64,000 bases of DNA from Chaenocephalus aceratus. Lineage: Eukaryota > Chordata > Actinopteri > Perciformes > Channichthyidae. The position numbers and the translations under genes are program-made. The notes beneath the pieces are model-generated. The model was not told the DNA's origin, did no database searches, and worked only from the letters and a program-made list of their open reading frames with translations. The first letter of the stretch is position 1. Each line of letters begins with the position of its first letter. The DNA is taken from positions 27,707,677-27,771,676 of the forward strand of contig CM043796.1 in assembly GCA_023974075.1 (NCBI GenBank). Reading direction: 5' to 3'. This document shows positions 11,701 through 24,600 of this stretch, piece after piece.

Positions 11701-14700
11701 TGTTGTTGTGAACGAAGCACGGAGCTAGAACGGGAGCTGCGTTGGTGTGAAAGGGGCAACACAACAGTAGTCACTTGTGTGTGACTGACCCGAGCTTGCC
11801 CTCCACAGGGGACCAACATTTGAGAGACATGTTGTGCCATTTTACACAGAAAAGAATACACTCAGTGGTTCAGAGTAAGCGTGGCCTGTAGTCAGAGTCT
11901 CTTACCACGTCCTTTTGCTGAGATGAATAACGATGCCATGGGAGATGTCCCCACCGAGTTGTTAGCGGTGACGCAAAGTCTGACAGGTCTCAGGTCAGCC
12001 AGGAGCATATCTTTAAGGACGGTGATCACCCGCTGGCCATCGCTGCTCTCCGAGCCGTTCACTAGGATAGTATCCCACTGCAAATTGTCATTCTTTTGCT
12101 CTTGAATCTTTATGTCAAATGTTATTATCCTCCCATTGGCGAACACAGGATCCTGGCAGGAGAAAATCACAATCTCATGTTACCTTATTTATTATTTGGG
12201 TAAACCCTAAACCTAACCCTATCTTTTCGTACTTTGTATTCAGCCCTTTTAATGATGATAAAAACGAAGTCAAAGCATAAGGCTGACACTAAAAAAAAAC
12301 TGATGAATTATACAGTGTTAAAATATATTTTGAAAGATATTGATGAAATGTTAATATCATAAGATGTAATTTCACTCTCAGTAGATGCTATGGTAGTATT
12401 GTAAAGGGTAATATTGGTATCATTAGATGTAATAACACTCTTTAGATGTAGTAAAATAAGTATCATTAGGTGTATTGGCATTTATATCACAAACAATATT
12501 AGTATCGTTAGGTTTAATATTATTATCACTAGGTTTATAAGTATCATTAGGTTTTATCGATATTAGTATATTGCAGTGGCGAGCCGTGACTTTTATACCT
12601 AGGCCCTCTGACCCCACCCTCGAAAAAAAAGTTATTACGTCAACGGCCTGGGGTGCAAAACGCATCAATGAAAGCGACCCTCTACCACACAAAACAACAC
12701 CTGTAAATAACCCAATTTGTGTTCGTTGAAATTTAAAAGGATATTGCATTGTGTTTGATACTTTCGTTGCAGTTGTAAGTGTAATTTGGCATGCCTTTAT
12801 TTGAAGGCGAGTTTACGCTGTTGACAGGAAGTTGTTGTTGCTATGGCAACAAGAAGAGCTTCACAGCGGGCGGAACTTGTCATATAGTCCGCGATAATAA
12901 AACCCACCCATTAGAGGGAAGATATGATTGGTCAATTGTACCGTCACTTGACATCACTCTCTCGTCAGTTACTATAGCTGGGCCCTCTGTGAGTTCATAG
13001 CTGGACCGCCAATCAGCTCCTCTCTTCACAGTAACTCGCAGAGACGAGCGTCTTCATTTAATCCTTCACATTCAACAGAATAGGCAGATTCGAAGGATTT
13101 ATTTCTTTGGAAATGTTATTTTGAATACAATTAAATCAAGTTATTTTGGTAAAAACTAATGAAAACATAACAACAAATATATATATCTTAGGGCCGGCTC
13201 GCCACTGGTATTAGTATCATTTAGTGGTTTTAGTATTTAGTAGGTTTAACAGTTTGTTAAATTGACATTGCATGTGATGTAGGAATTTACCTTGGAAATA
13301 AACTGCACTCGCCGTTCATTTTTGCCGTCAACCTCAGCAATGGTTCTCCACAAATCTGGTTTACTTGTTGGTCCTATGCAAAATAAAAAACAGGTACAGG
13401 TAAGTAAATATTTTTTGTTTACGCCATGTCTTACAAATGTAGCCAACAACTTAAAAACTGTAAGTGGGCGGATTCCTTGGTTCAGTAAGTCTTGAAAGGA
13501 AGCTCTAAAGCAGTGGTTCCCAACCTGGGGGACGCGCCCCCCTTGGGGGTGCGCCAAAGATCGCAGGGGGGGCGCCAGGCCTCAGATAAAAGCCTTGTCT
13601 ATACATTACAATAAAATATAAAAAATAATTGATTAATTAATTTAAATACAAATTCAAGTTAGTAGCTATTAAAAGGCATATAAAAGACAGAAATGTATAA
13701 TTTGTCTTTAATAGAAATGTTTCCTCTGCGCGTTAAGTGTCCAAACCGGGCTTGTCTGGATAAGCGCATTTCTAAAGCATAGTCATTGTCCTTGCCGGTT
13801 TCAGTTGGATTATTTGTCAGTTGCTCCGATTCAGATCGGTCTCCTCCATTTTGTAGATTATTTACAACTTTTGAATCCACATAAACACATCGGCAAAATC
13901 CGGCTTACTTTGAGCATGCGTTTTTAAACAGTTTAATCCCTTTGTGAATTGTTTCCACTTGTGCGGTCCTTTCATTTCTTCATACAGCGGGAATCCAAAT
14001 GAATTCATCCTGAGTCCAATTGTGACGGGGTTCTATTTGTCCGTTGAAACCATAGGCTTAGTCGGTTGTTTAAGCTTTCCAAAACTTTATTTATAACAGC
14101 AACAAAAGAATATATACTGTTTGATAAAAGTGAAACAGTATAACTTAAATAAACAAAATCAAAGTTACCAAATTTGGTTGTCTATTACTCCTGGAGTAAA
14201 CACATTCCAACTGTTGCCTTCACTGCAACAATCTCCCGAAATCATTCTTCCAGGGCCAACACCGTCCCTTTTGTACCCATAGCCCCTCCCCACAGGCTTA
14301 CCGTCAACCGGTTACACAATTATCTCCAAACCACATTGTCAACATAAATGTAATTTCCTCAAACATGAGGAAACTATCTGAACCAAACATACACAGGTTA
14401 ACTACGTCTTAACAGTCATTCCCCATAATTAATAAACACAAAATAAATAATAAATTACATCCTATTAAATCACGGAAGTGATGCGCCTCCGTCTTTTCCA
14501 CCTTCCCTTTGATGGGGAGACGGCGGTGGAACTCCGCCCGCCGCTCCCCACGTAAGTATGGTGTAATATAGTTAAATGTATGTTGAAATAATTGTAGACT
14601 CACAAGCGTGCACTTGTGGTCACGCTACAGAAAGGAAGGGGGAAAAGGTGGATGTTTTAGTGATGATTTAACCTGATTTATTGACGAACGGAAGAAGAGC

Positions 14701-17700
14701 AGGAAATGTTTGGTGTGTATGTGTGTGTGTGTGTCGCCGCTACGGCTGTCAGTGGCGGAGTCAGTCACTCTGTGATCCGCTCCGTCACATTATCCTCCCC
14801 CTCCCCGAGGTTGGCGATGTGCGGCAACCTGGAAAGGTAATCCGCCACTACATTCGATTTGCCAGATCGGTGACGGATAATGACTTTGAACGGTTGGAGT
14901 GAGAGGGGTACCAACGGGTAAGACGGCTGTTGTGATCTTTCATGGAGTTGATCCAGGTGAGGGCCCGGTGGTCGGTTTCCAGGTCAAAACTCACGCCCAA
15001 GCAGATAGTACTGCAGACTCTCTAGGGCCCACTTAATGGCTAGACCCTCCTTCTCTACAGTGGAATATCTGGTCTCACGGGGGTAGCATCTTACGACTCA
15101 GGTACAGGATTGGTTGTTCTTCTCCAAGGTCCCCTTGGACCAAGACTGCACCAAGGCCTACTGCAGAGGCGTCCCACCTGTACCAGAAACCTTTTGGTGA
15201 AGTCTGGACTTTTAAGGACAGGTGAAGAACACAGGTAGTCTTTTAAGGTGCGGAAGGCTGTTTCACAGTCTTCTGACCAGGTTACTGGGTTCCTCTGATC
15301 CTTGTTGGTCAGTGCTGTGAGTGGCGCTGCGATGGTGGCAAACTGAGGCACAAATCTCCTGTACCATCCCGCCAATCCAAGGAAAGACCGGACCTCCTTT
15401 TTGGTGCGAGGTTGAGGGCAGCTTCGGATAGCTTCAACCTTATCCACTTGTGGCCGTACCTTCCTCGTCCCAGTTGGTAGCCTAGGTACCGTGTCTCCCG
15501 TCGTGCCCACTCACATTTGGAAGCGTTTAGTGTCAACCCAGCTTTATGGATCCTACCCAGTATCTCTGAAAGGTGTTGGACATGCTCCTCCCACGAGTTG
15601 CTGAAGATCACCACATCATCGAGGTAAGCAGAGCTGCAGTTCTCACAACCCTGGAGGACTCTGTCCATCAGCCTCTGGAAAGTAGCTGGTGCTCCATGAA
15701 GTCCAAAAGGCATCACCGTAAACTGGAACAGCCCTGTTGGTGTTCTGAAGGCTGTGTATGGTCGGCTTGACTTCTCCAGCGGCACTTGCCAGTACCCTTT
15801 ACACAGATCCAGGGTGGTGATGTACTTGGCAGCTCCAACCCGCTCCAGCAAGTCATCAATTCTTGGCATGGGATAGGCGTCGAACTCTGAGATGGAGTTG
15901 AGCTTCCGGAAATCCATGCAGATCCGTAGAGACCCATCCATTTTGAAGACGATGACCACCGGGCTGCACCACTCTGAGTTAGATGGCTCAATCACTCCAA
16001 GTTTTATCATCTCTTCTACCTCTTTCTGCAGTTCTTCTACCAGTTGTTGTGGGACACGGTAGGGACGTTGGCGGATTGGTTGTCCATCTTTTAGTCGGAT
16101 GACATGCTCAACAAGGGCGGTCTTCCCCAGGCTGGCAGCCAAGAGTGAAGGAGCCTCTTTGAAAATCTGGAGGATCCGTGCAGCTTGCTCAGGTGCAAGG
16201 TGCGTCAAAACAGGAACGGCAGCCACAGTTAAGGTATCCAACCCATTATCGACCTCCTCCTCCTCATCCAAGTTCACCTCCCTCACCAACAATGCCTTTT
16301 CAGGAGCCTGGACAGAACGTTCCTTCCACTCTTTCAGCAAGTTCACATGGTAGGTCTGTTTGGTTTTTTTCTTCTCTGGGTGATTGATCTCATAGGTGAC
16401 TGGACCCATCTTCCGTGTGATGACATATGGCCCTTGCCACTTCGTCAAAAGCTTGCTGTTGGATGAGGGCAGCAGCAAAAGGGACTTTCTGGCCAGGCTG
16501 GAAACTCACGATGCCGAGCTTGCTGGTCATACCAGGTCTTCTGGCTTTTCTGGGCCGAACGCAGGTTGACTTCAGCCTCCACCTGGTATCCTGCCAGCCG
16601 ATCCCTCATCTCCAGCACAAACTGCACCACTCCTCTATCACTTGGACTGGTCGTAGGAGCCTCCCAGCCTTTTCGGAGTAGGTCCAATGGGCCCTGAACC
16701 TCCCATCCATATAGCAGCTCGAACGGCGAGAATCCAGTTGAAGCTTGGGGTACCTCTCGGTAGGCCAAAAAGCAGGAATGGGAGCCAAGCGGTCCCAGTC
16801 CTTACCAGTGTCATCAACAAAACTTCTTGCAGCATCTTCTTCAGTTGTCCTGGTTGAATCTTTCCACCAGGCCATCAGTCTGCGGGTGATACGGCGTAGT
16901 CTTGATCGCCGAGATGCCCAGTTGTCTGTAGAAGAGCTGCATCAACCTGGAGGTAAAGTTTGTTCCCTGGTCCGTTAGGATCTCGTCTGGTATCCCCACT
17001 CTGGAGAACAGCTGTACCAGCGCACGCAGAACGATGGGGCAGTGATGTACGCAGGGGAAAGGCCTCCGGAAACCGAGTGGCGTAGTCACACACACAACAA
17101 GAATGTAATTGGTGTCCCCCACTGCTTTTTCACCAGAGGGCCGACAATGTCCATGGCAATCCTGCGGAAAGGAGTAGATATGACAGGCAGAGGCTGCAGG
17201 AAAGCTCTGTCAGACTTGCGGGCGATGCAGGTTTTCTGGCATGTGGGGCATGGGGTGCAGTATTTCTGTATATCAGTATACATGGAGGGCCAATAAAAAC
17301 GTGCGCTGACACACAGATAGGTTTTATGGCGGCCAAGGTGCCCGGCCCATGGGATTGTGTGGTGCTAGGTGCATGACAAGTGACCTACAACTAGCTGGGG
17401 ACAATGAGACGTTTGTGGTCATCAGTAACTATGTACAAAACATCCTCATCCACCATAAATATTTCCTTTCCCACACACTTTTCATTTCCCTCCTTTACCA
17501 CTTTAGTGAACAAAGGTTTTAGTGTGTCATCCCACTTCTGACACCATATGTGACAGGGGTTCTATTTGTCCGTTGAAACCATAGGCTTAGTCGGTTGTTT
17601 AAGCTTTCCAAAACTTTATTTATAACAGCAACAAAAGAATATATACTGTTTGATAAAAGTGAAACAGTATAACTTAAATAAACAAAATCAAAGTTACCAA

Positions 17701-18467
17701 ATTTGGTTGTCTATTACTCCTGGAGTAAACACATTCTAACTGTTGCCTTCACTGCAACAATCTCCCGAATCATTCTTCCAGGGCCAACACCGTCCCTTTT
17801 GTACCCATAGCCCCTCCCCACAGGCTTACCGTCAACCGGTTACACAATTAATCTCCAAACAACATTGTCAACATAAATGTAATTTCCTCAAACATGAGGA
17901 AACTATCTGAACCAAACATACACAGGTTAACTACGTCTTAACAGTCATTCCCCATAATTAATAACACAAAATAAATAATAAATTACATCCTATTTAAATC
18001 ACGGAAGTGATGCGCCTCCGTCTTTTCCACCTTCCCTTTGCTGGGGAGACGGCGGTGGAACTCCGCCCGCCGCTCCCCACGTAAGTATGGTGTAATCTAG
18101 TTAAATGTATGTTGAAATAATTGTAGACTCACAAGCGTGCACTTGTGGTCACGCTACAGAAAGGAAGGGGGAAAAGGTGGACGTTTTAGTGATGATTTAA
18201 CCTGATTTATTGACGAACGGAAGAGAGCAGGAAATGTTTGGTGTGTATGTGTGTGTGTGTGTGTGTCGCCGCTACGGCTGTCAGTGGCGGAGTCAGTCAC
18301 TCTGTGATCCGCTCCGTCACACCAATAACCATCAAAGTCGCTCCAATAGTGCTCCTTAATTACGCTTCATCCTCCTTTAACAAAATACTTCACATTCATC
18401 CAGTTTGTGACAGTAGTTGTAGCATTTTGAGACTTTGAAACTTTAATTACCGCTGTTGCGCGCCCGC

Positions 18468-18515
<48 letters not shown>

Positions 18516-18564
18516 TGTGGTGTGTGTGTGTGTGGTGGTGTGTGTGTGTGTGTGGTGTGTTGTG

Positions 18565-18595
<31 letters not shown>

Positions 18596-18607
18596 TTGTG
18601 TGTGTGT

Positions 18608-18652
<45 letters not shown>

Positions 18653-21600
18653 GGGGGGGCGCAACTTCCAACAAGAGTCATTTGGGGGGGCTCTTGGGAA
18701 AAAAAGGTTGGGAACCACTGCTCTAAAGGACTGAGGACTCAGGTACATTATACTGGATATCTTTCTGAGGTCCTTCAATTGTCTTTGTTGTATTTGAGTA
18801 CTTTTAGTGAGTGAAAAGCGGTCTGAACTCACGGTCCTCTGCTGTTTTCATGGTTGTGCCGCTCCAGTCGCTCCAGTGGCCCAGTTGGCAGCGCACCTGA
18901 GTGATATATTCTGTGTATGGCTGAAGGCTCTGCAGTCTGAAGCTCTGGATGTCCGTGGCTATGTCTCCTTTAGGTACCTGAAGGAAATAAACACAACTAT
19001 TTTATTGATTTTGACAACTAGTAATGAGAAACATAAAAAACAGCAGACATGTCGGTTACCCAAGAGTACAAAGTAAAACAAAAAGTAACCTGGCTAGAAG
19101 ACATAAGGAATAAAGAATAACACTGTTTAAATGCCATGCTGGCTGGCTGGCTGAAAACACTGGGACACTGAAATGAAGAGAAGTTGCTCTGATTGGTAGA
19201 ACGAAACAAAAAAAACATACTTACATAAGTCCAATTTGGAGATCCACTTGTGCAGAATCTTATTTCGTATTTTAATTTCCCATAACTTTTATTAATAGGC
19301 TGAGTCCAGTTCATCAGAGGAGAGGTGGGAAAATACTTCTCCGAAATAACTTTGATGTCTGATGGAGGGTTTGTTTTGACTGCAACAAAAGACACAACAA
19401 GCTGTCAGTCATCGTCACATTTCGGCAGAGCCAGCAGAGTGACAGGTGTCTTGTACTGCGGACTAAGATTTGAGTTTTCAGTTCTACACCGGTGGTTAAT
19501 TTCCTTCTGGGGTAGAACGCCATTCTCACTTATGCTGAACACCTAACCTGCCTGTAAAGTTTAAAGAGGAGATATCATGCTAATATTTTTGATTTGTGTC
19601 TCTACTGTGACATGTCTCCATGCTTAAAGGAGGCGTGTGGCGCAGTGGGTTAGTGCTTGGTGTTCGGATCAGGGGAGCACAGGTTCAAACCCCACTGCAG
19701 TCAGCATGTCGTTGTGTCCCTGGGCAAGACACTTCGCCCCAAATTGCTTCTGTGGGGATTGCTCAAAGTATTGAGTATGTAAGTCGCTTTGGATAAAAGC
19801 GTCTAACAAGTAACATGTAGCTTTTTCAACATTTAACATTATATTACGGCCCAATCCCAAACCACGCCCTCCTGGTTTGGGATTGGGCCGTAATGTAATG
19901 TTAAATGTTCAAAAAGCTCTTTATTTGTCTCATACTACAGCACCTCTTCTCACCCTCTGTCTGAAACCAGAGCCTGATAAATATAAAAAATAAACATATT
20001 TATTTTTGGAGATGAATAAAAGTAGCCTATATCTTCTATTTCTATTCCAAAACAATGCATCTAACCAACGGAATTAGTTGACAAAATCTCAAAATGTCCA
20101 GATGTTCTTCCTGCATTAGCAGTTTAACTCGTGTTGTTTAGGCTTGAACTTTTTTTGTATACCTTTATTATAGTCTACTCATCATTTGTGGTTGATAACG
20201 TTCTTATGACAGTACAAAAGTCCATGTCTGTGATTGGTCGAATGCTACTAACTCCGCCCCTTCCAAGTGAACTCGCTCTTAAGGTCCTTACACACCAAGT
20301 AGATTTCGGCCCTCGATAGATGTCTGGCCGTCGATGACCGTCTTGTCGCCCTACTCAGATTGGTGTGTCCCGCACCGTTGTGTCTTTTCAGCCGTGCCGA
20401 CACCTTCCGCCGCCGATTCGACATGTCGAATCGGCAGGCTAAAGGCCGTCGGCTAAAGAAATCACTCCGATTGGCTGTTCAGCTTAGCGAATCAGTGCAT
20501 GAGAAGCGAAACGGAAGTGAGGGACACAAACAAACGATTAAGAAGGCAAATCTGAGATTCATTTAACTCCAGCTCTCGACACAGGTTCGGGAAAGCCCCC
20601 TGAGCTTCTCGCTGTAGAGTGGAAATGGAACGCACACGCTATTTGTTTATATCACGCAGTCTGTTCTTCTTCTCTCGGTGTATCACGCAGTCTGTCTTCC
20701 GGTTGTTGCCTCTTTTGAATGACGAATTCACACTACCGCCGCCTGCTGGTAAGGAGAGTTATTGCCACTCACGCATGCGCAATTCGTACGTGCTACTTGG
20801 CCGCCGGCTGAAGTCTTTGCGGTGTGTTCCAGTGCGACTGTTGGCCAAGACGCAGGAGACGTGAGGCGGCGACAGTCGGGTCCGTCGGGACGTGTTCTTT
20901 GGTGTCAGCTTGGTGTGTAGGGGCCTTTAGACTGAGAAACCCTCGGTCGACTTAATGAATTGATTACCGTTGTTTTTGGACCATTTAGCTGGATGCATAA
21001 TTAAACCAGATAACACAAAGATATTCAATGTATGTTGAACTGGCTTTTTGGTACAGGTCAGAACAGGCAGACATAAAGCTAGAAGCACTGTTGAAATGTG
21101 ACAATTAAATACAATTGATCTTACCAAAGGAGTTAGCATCTTGAGTTATACGCTCAGACTCAATTTTTCCCAGCATGTTGTGTGCTTCCACCCAAATCTC
21201 CAGGGTCATAAAATGGGGGTAAGTGTCCACAAATTCCACTTGGGCGTGGGTTCCCTCCGTGGACACACTGTAGTTCCGAATGCTGAACATGTAAATAAAA
21301 GAAATACCATTAAAAGGCACTCAAAAGCTACACAAACATAGTTGAAAATGAAATACTTTACATTTTTTGACATTCATTTGAAGTTTCCAGCCCTGTCTTA
21401 TATGCTATAGACATTTGTTGACATAGGACAAGGCATTAGGGCTGTACCCGAACATCCGAATATTCGTTCGCTGGAGTACTATTCGGGTTTCAATTTCGTT
21501 ATTCGGATATTCGTTTTGTTTGTTTTTTCCCATTTTTTTTCAAATCGAATTTATTGAAATCTCCAATATCAACATAAGAGCTTGTGCCTCTTCGGGGGTG

Positions 21601-24600
21601 CTAAAACTTAACCATAAACGTTATCGTTTACTTTCTCCGTCTTTATATGTAGATATTACTTTTCTCCGTTAATCTCCGTCACGTTGTTTCCATAGCAACA
21701 ACAACTTCCTGTCAACAGCGCTAACTCTCCTTCAAAATAAAAGCATGTCCATAAATAGGAAGCCAAGACAAATTACACTTAAGACATATACAACAGTGTT
21801 TCCCACAGATCTGAAATATACTTGGGGGGGGGTGGTGGTAGCGGGGTTAACTATCTAAACACTCAAGAGTCCTTTACCTCACCTGAGCTGAGGTTTATCC
21901 CGAGCTTGAATGACACACAGAGACCAATCAAGGGCTTTGATTTATGATCTGTATGACAGTGGCCATGTCGGCAGGCCACATCATGTGGACAGCCAGCCAC
22001 CCTGTCTGAGGCAGGCCACTTAACAGGCCATGCCATCGGGAAACCCCCGGTCCTCCCGGTGGGAAAAAAAACCTAAATGGGTCGCGAAATATACTTGGGC
22101 GGCCGCTAATATACCTGGGCGGCCCGAACAAGTATAGTCTATGTGTGGGAAACCCTGTACAACTGCAACGAAAGTAACAAACACAATGCAATATCCTTTT
22201 CAATTTCAAAGAACACAAATTGGGTTACATTAACAAATAACTATAAAACAACAATACTGTAGAATAACTTAATGAATGCCGCGAATACACCGAAATACAC
22301 GTGTTGAAGCGGTTCACTGCTGATTACCACGCCCCCCCCGCGCGGGCCGAATATTCGCTGCTGATTACTACCGAATATCCGGAGCCCGAAAAACGGTATT
22401 CGGGACAGCTCTACAAGGCATGAATAAGTATTGTTAATAATTTATTTTTATTCAAATCATTGTTTTTTTTAATCGTGCTATGGAAACAAATGTCACATTT
22501 CCTGCCAATAAAGCCTATTAAATAATAAAAAGCTTGGTATACTCACTGAATTACTACAACATTCAGGGTGTATTTTGTCGGGACATCGCTGGTTTGACGT
22601 CCGACTGTCGCCCAATCACACCTGAAGGTGCTGGAGATTGTAGTTTTCTCCTGAACAGCCACACAGAAAACATTCTCAGGCTTCCCTGGTGGATCTGACA
22701 TGGAGACAAACAGCACACAGACATCTTATTTACTTCATTCAAAAGCTTGTGTGCCCTTTTTTCACAGACATTTATTTAAACATACAGAGACAACTCCAAA
22801 TTAAAAGTTAATTCTTAGGGTGTTTTAATCTTGAATCAAGCCAAATAACTTCTCCGCCACTGAAAGTCAGAATGAGACTGAACAAAGTACTTCACAGTAA
22901 ACCGGGGTGTGTCCACAACTACAATGGGAGAGTTTCCAAAAAGGATGCATGACTGCGATCACTAGGGGATATTATGGCAGACGCTTCGGGTGATGACGTA
23001 AAAGGTCCCCTATTATACTGTTTTTCATCAATATATCACAGCTCTCAGATATATACAAAACATGTCTCTGATTGGCTGAAACACCAAACGGATCATTGCA
23101 GCATTACCCATAATCCCCTCTGTTCCAGCCCTGTTTCCAAAGTGCTGATTCTCTGGCTGTTATTCAGATGAAAATAAGGAGCCCCTCCCCACGCCCCCCT
23201 GAGAGACATTTGGTTAAAAATAACACAATGGTGCTCTAGGAGGAGATTCAGGTGATAAGGTTGGGGGGGGGGGGGGTTACCTTGGTTGCTGATTGGCTAA
23301 TGGTTACACAAGACAAAACATCGTTATGACATCATAAAGTGGCCAAAATCTGATCAGCTCATTTTCAGACAGGTTTTTATAGAAATGGATCAAAAAGAGA
23401 GAAAATCTTTGTTCCTGAAACTTTCAGAGTCTCTTTCCACAGAGGGGACACATGTTGATGTAGAAGAGACATGAAGAAGAGGGGACACATGTTGATGTAG
23501 AAGAGACATGAAGAAGAGGGGACACATGTTGATGTAGAAGAGCCATGAAGAAGAGGGGACACATGTTGATGTAGAAGAGACATGGAGAAGAGGGGACACA
23601 TGTTGATGTAGAAGAGACATGAAGAAGAGGGGACACATGTTGATGTAGAAGAGAAATGAAGAAGAGGGGACACATGTTGATGTAGAAGAGACATGGAGAA
23701 GAGGGGACACATGTTGATGTAGAAGAGACATGAAGAAGAGGGGACACATGTTGATGTAGAAGAGACATGAAGAAGAGGGGACACATGTTGATGTAGAAGA
23801 GAAATGAAGAAGAGGGGACACATGTTGATGTAGAAGAGACATGAAGAAGAGGGGACACATGTTGATGTAGAAAGAGACATGAAGAGAGGAGACACATGTT
23901 GATGTAGAAGAGACATGAAGAAGAGGGGACACATGTTGATGTAGAAGAGACATGGAGAAGAGGGGACACATGTTGATGTAGAGAAGACATGAAGAAGAGG
24001 GGACACATGTTGATGAAGAAGAGACATGAAGAAGAGTGTACACATGTTGATGTAGAAGAGACATGAACAGGTGGATTTTGCATAATAGGTGACCTTTAAA
24101 TATGTGTCCTCAAACTGTCTACAGTAAATGCATACCATGAGTCAGCAATGACCTAACCTATAAGCATTAATACAGGTAGTTAGAAAACAGCTTTGGTTTT
24201 AGGTGCCAACAATAACAACTTACAGCCTTTCTTCAGTAAGACCCCGTACATGAATTTGCCCGTGTTCAGGAAGACGTAGGGGGACTTTCCCTTTTTTGCC
24301 CTGCAAAATAACCATTCGGATTGGACACTGGTGACGGGGACCGTGACACTGATGGCCGATTCATTGAGCTTGGTGTACAGCTCTTTGGATACAGTAGTCT
24401 CGGACAGTTTCCAGTAGAGGTCATCAGCTGTAACTTCCGTTGTGTTGACGATCATGCATGTCGCCTTGAAGTTAGAGCCGATCTCTAGAAATTGCGTTGT
24501 CTGTGGGGCGGTCACCAAATGGTTGGTTTGGTAAAACCCTATAGAGTCAATACAAAGATACAGGCGGAGTGCCTTGGTAAGAAAAAGCATTTTCTTAAAA

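Larger units (their letters stand above)
14021..18321 (-). mobile_element. Ty3/gypsy LTR retrotransposon with INT before RT (Gmr1-like), gag/PR missing
   Basis: Minus-strand element with two LTRs (17549-18321 and 14021-14789), both with TGTGAC/GTCACA ends, inside a CCAAT 5-bp duplication (14016-14020 and 18322-18326). In transcription order: 5' LTR, primer site complementary to a tRNA-Leu 3' end, integrase remnants, a GPY/F module running straight into reverse transcriptase in one frame, RNase H remnant, polypurine tract and 3' LTR. Integrase upstream of RT is the order of Ty1/copia, but the RT is Ty3/gypsy-like. This fits the Gmr1 group described from cod and other deuterostomes. gag and protease are absent: integrase begins right after the primer site. 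Coding parts are broken by frameshifts and stops. Confidence 0.9.
13511..18720. mobile_element. hAT-type transposon, split by an LTR retrotransposon
   Basis: Termini CAGTGGTTCCCAACCTGGGG (left) and its inverted partner ending GGTTGGGAACCACTG (right) are flanked by a perfect 8-bp duplication CTCTAAAG at 13503-13510 and 18721-18728. Removing the 14021-18321 insert and one 5-bp duplication leaves about 0.9 kb of element, including an expanded (GT)n block at 18465-18652. No intact transposase is seen; a minus-strand frame at 13659-13880 is unrecognised. Confidence 0.88.

Noticed and set aside
14021..18321. Ty1/copia element, suggested by domain order
   Set aside because: RT motifs (YPMPRIDDLL, FTVMPFGL, YLDD) and the GPY/F module are Ty3/gypsy-like.
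18443..18832. Cys/Val and His/Thr repeat frames over GT arrays (also 39631-40133 and 40425-41004)
   Set aside because: Dinucleotide repeats are open in all frames; no gene.
19629..19700. tRNA gene
   Set aside because: A and B box-like parts exist but no cloverleaf with anticodon arm; it is the head of a SINE with another copy in the window.
23377..24138. Long minus-strand frames of 219-253 codons rich in STSTCVPSS and LLHQHVSP repeats
   Set aside because: They come from a 36-bp minisatellite whose unit is a multiple of three without stops; three frames are open at once.
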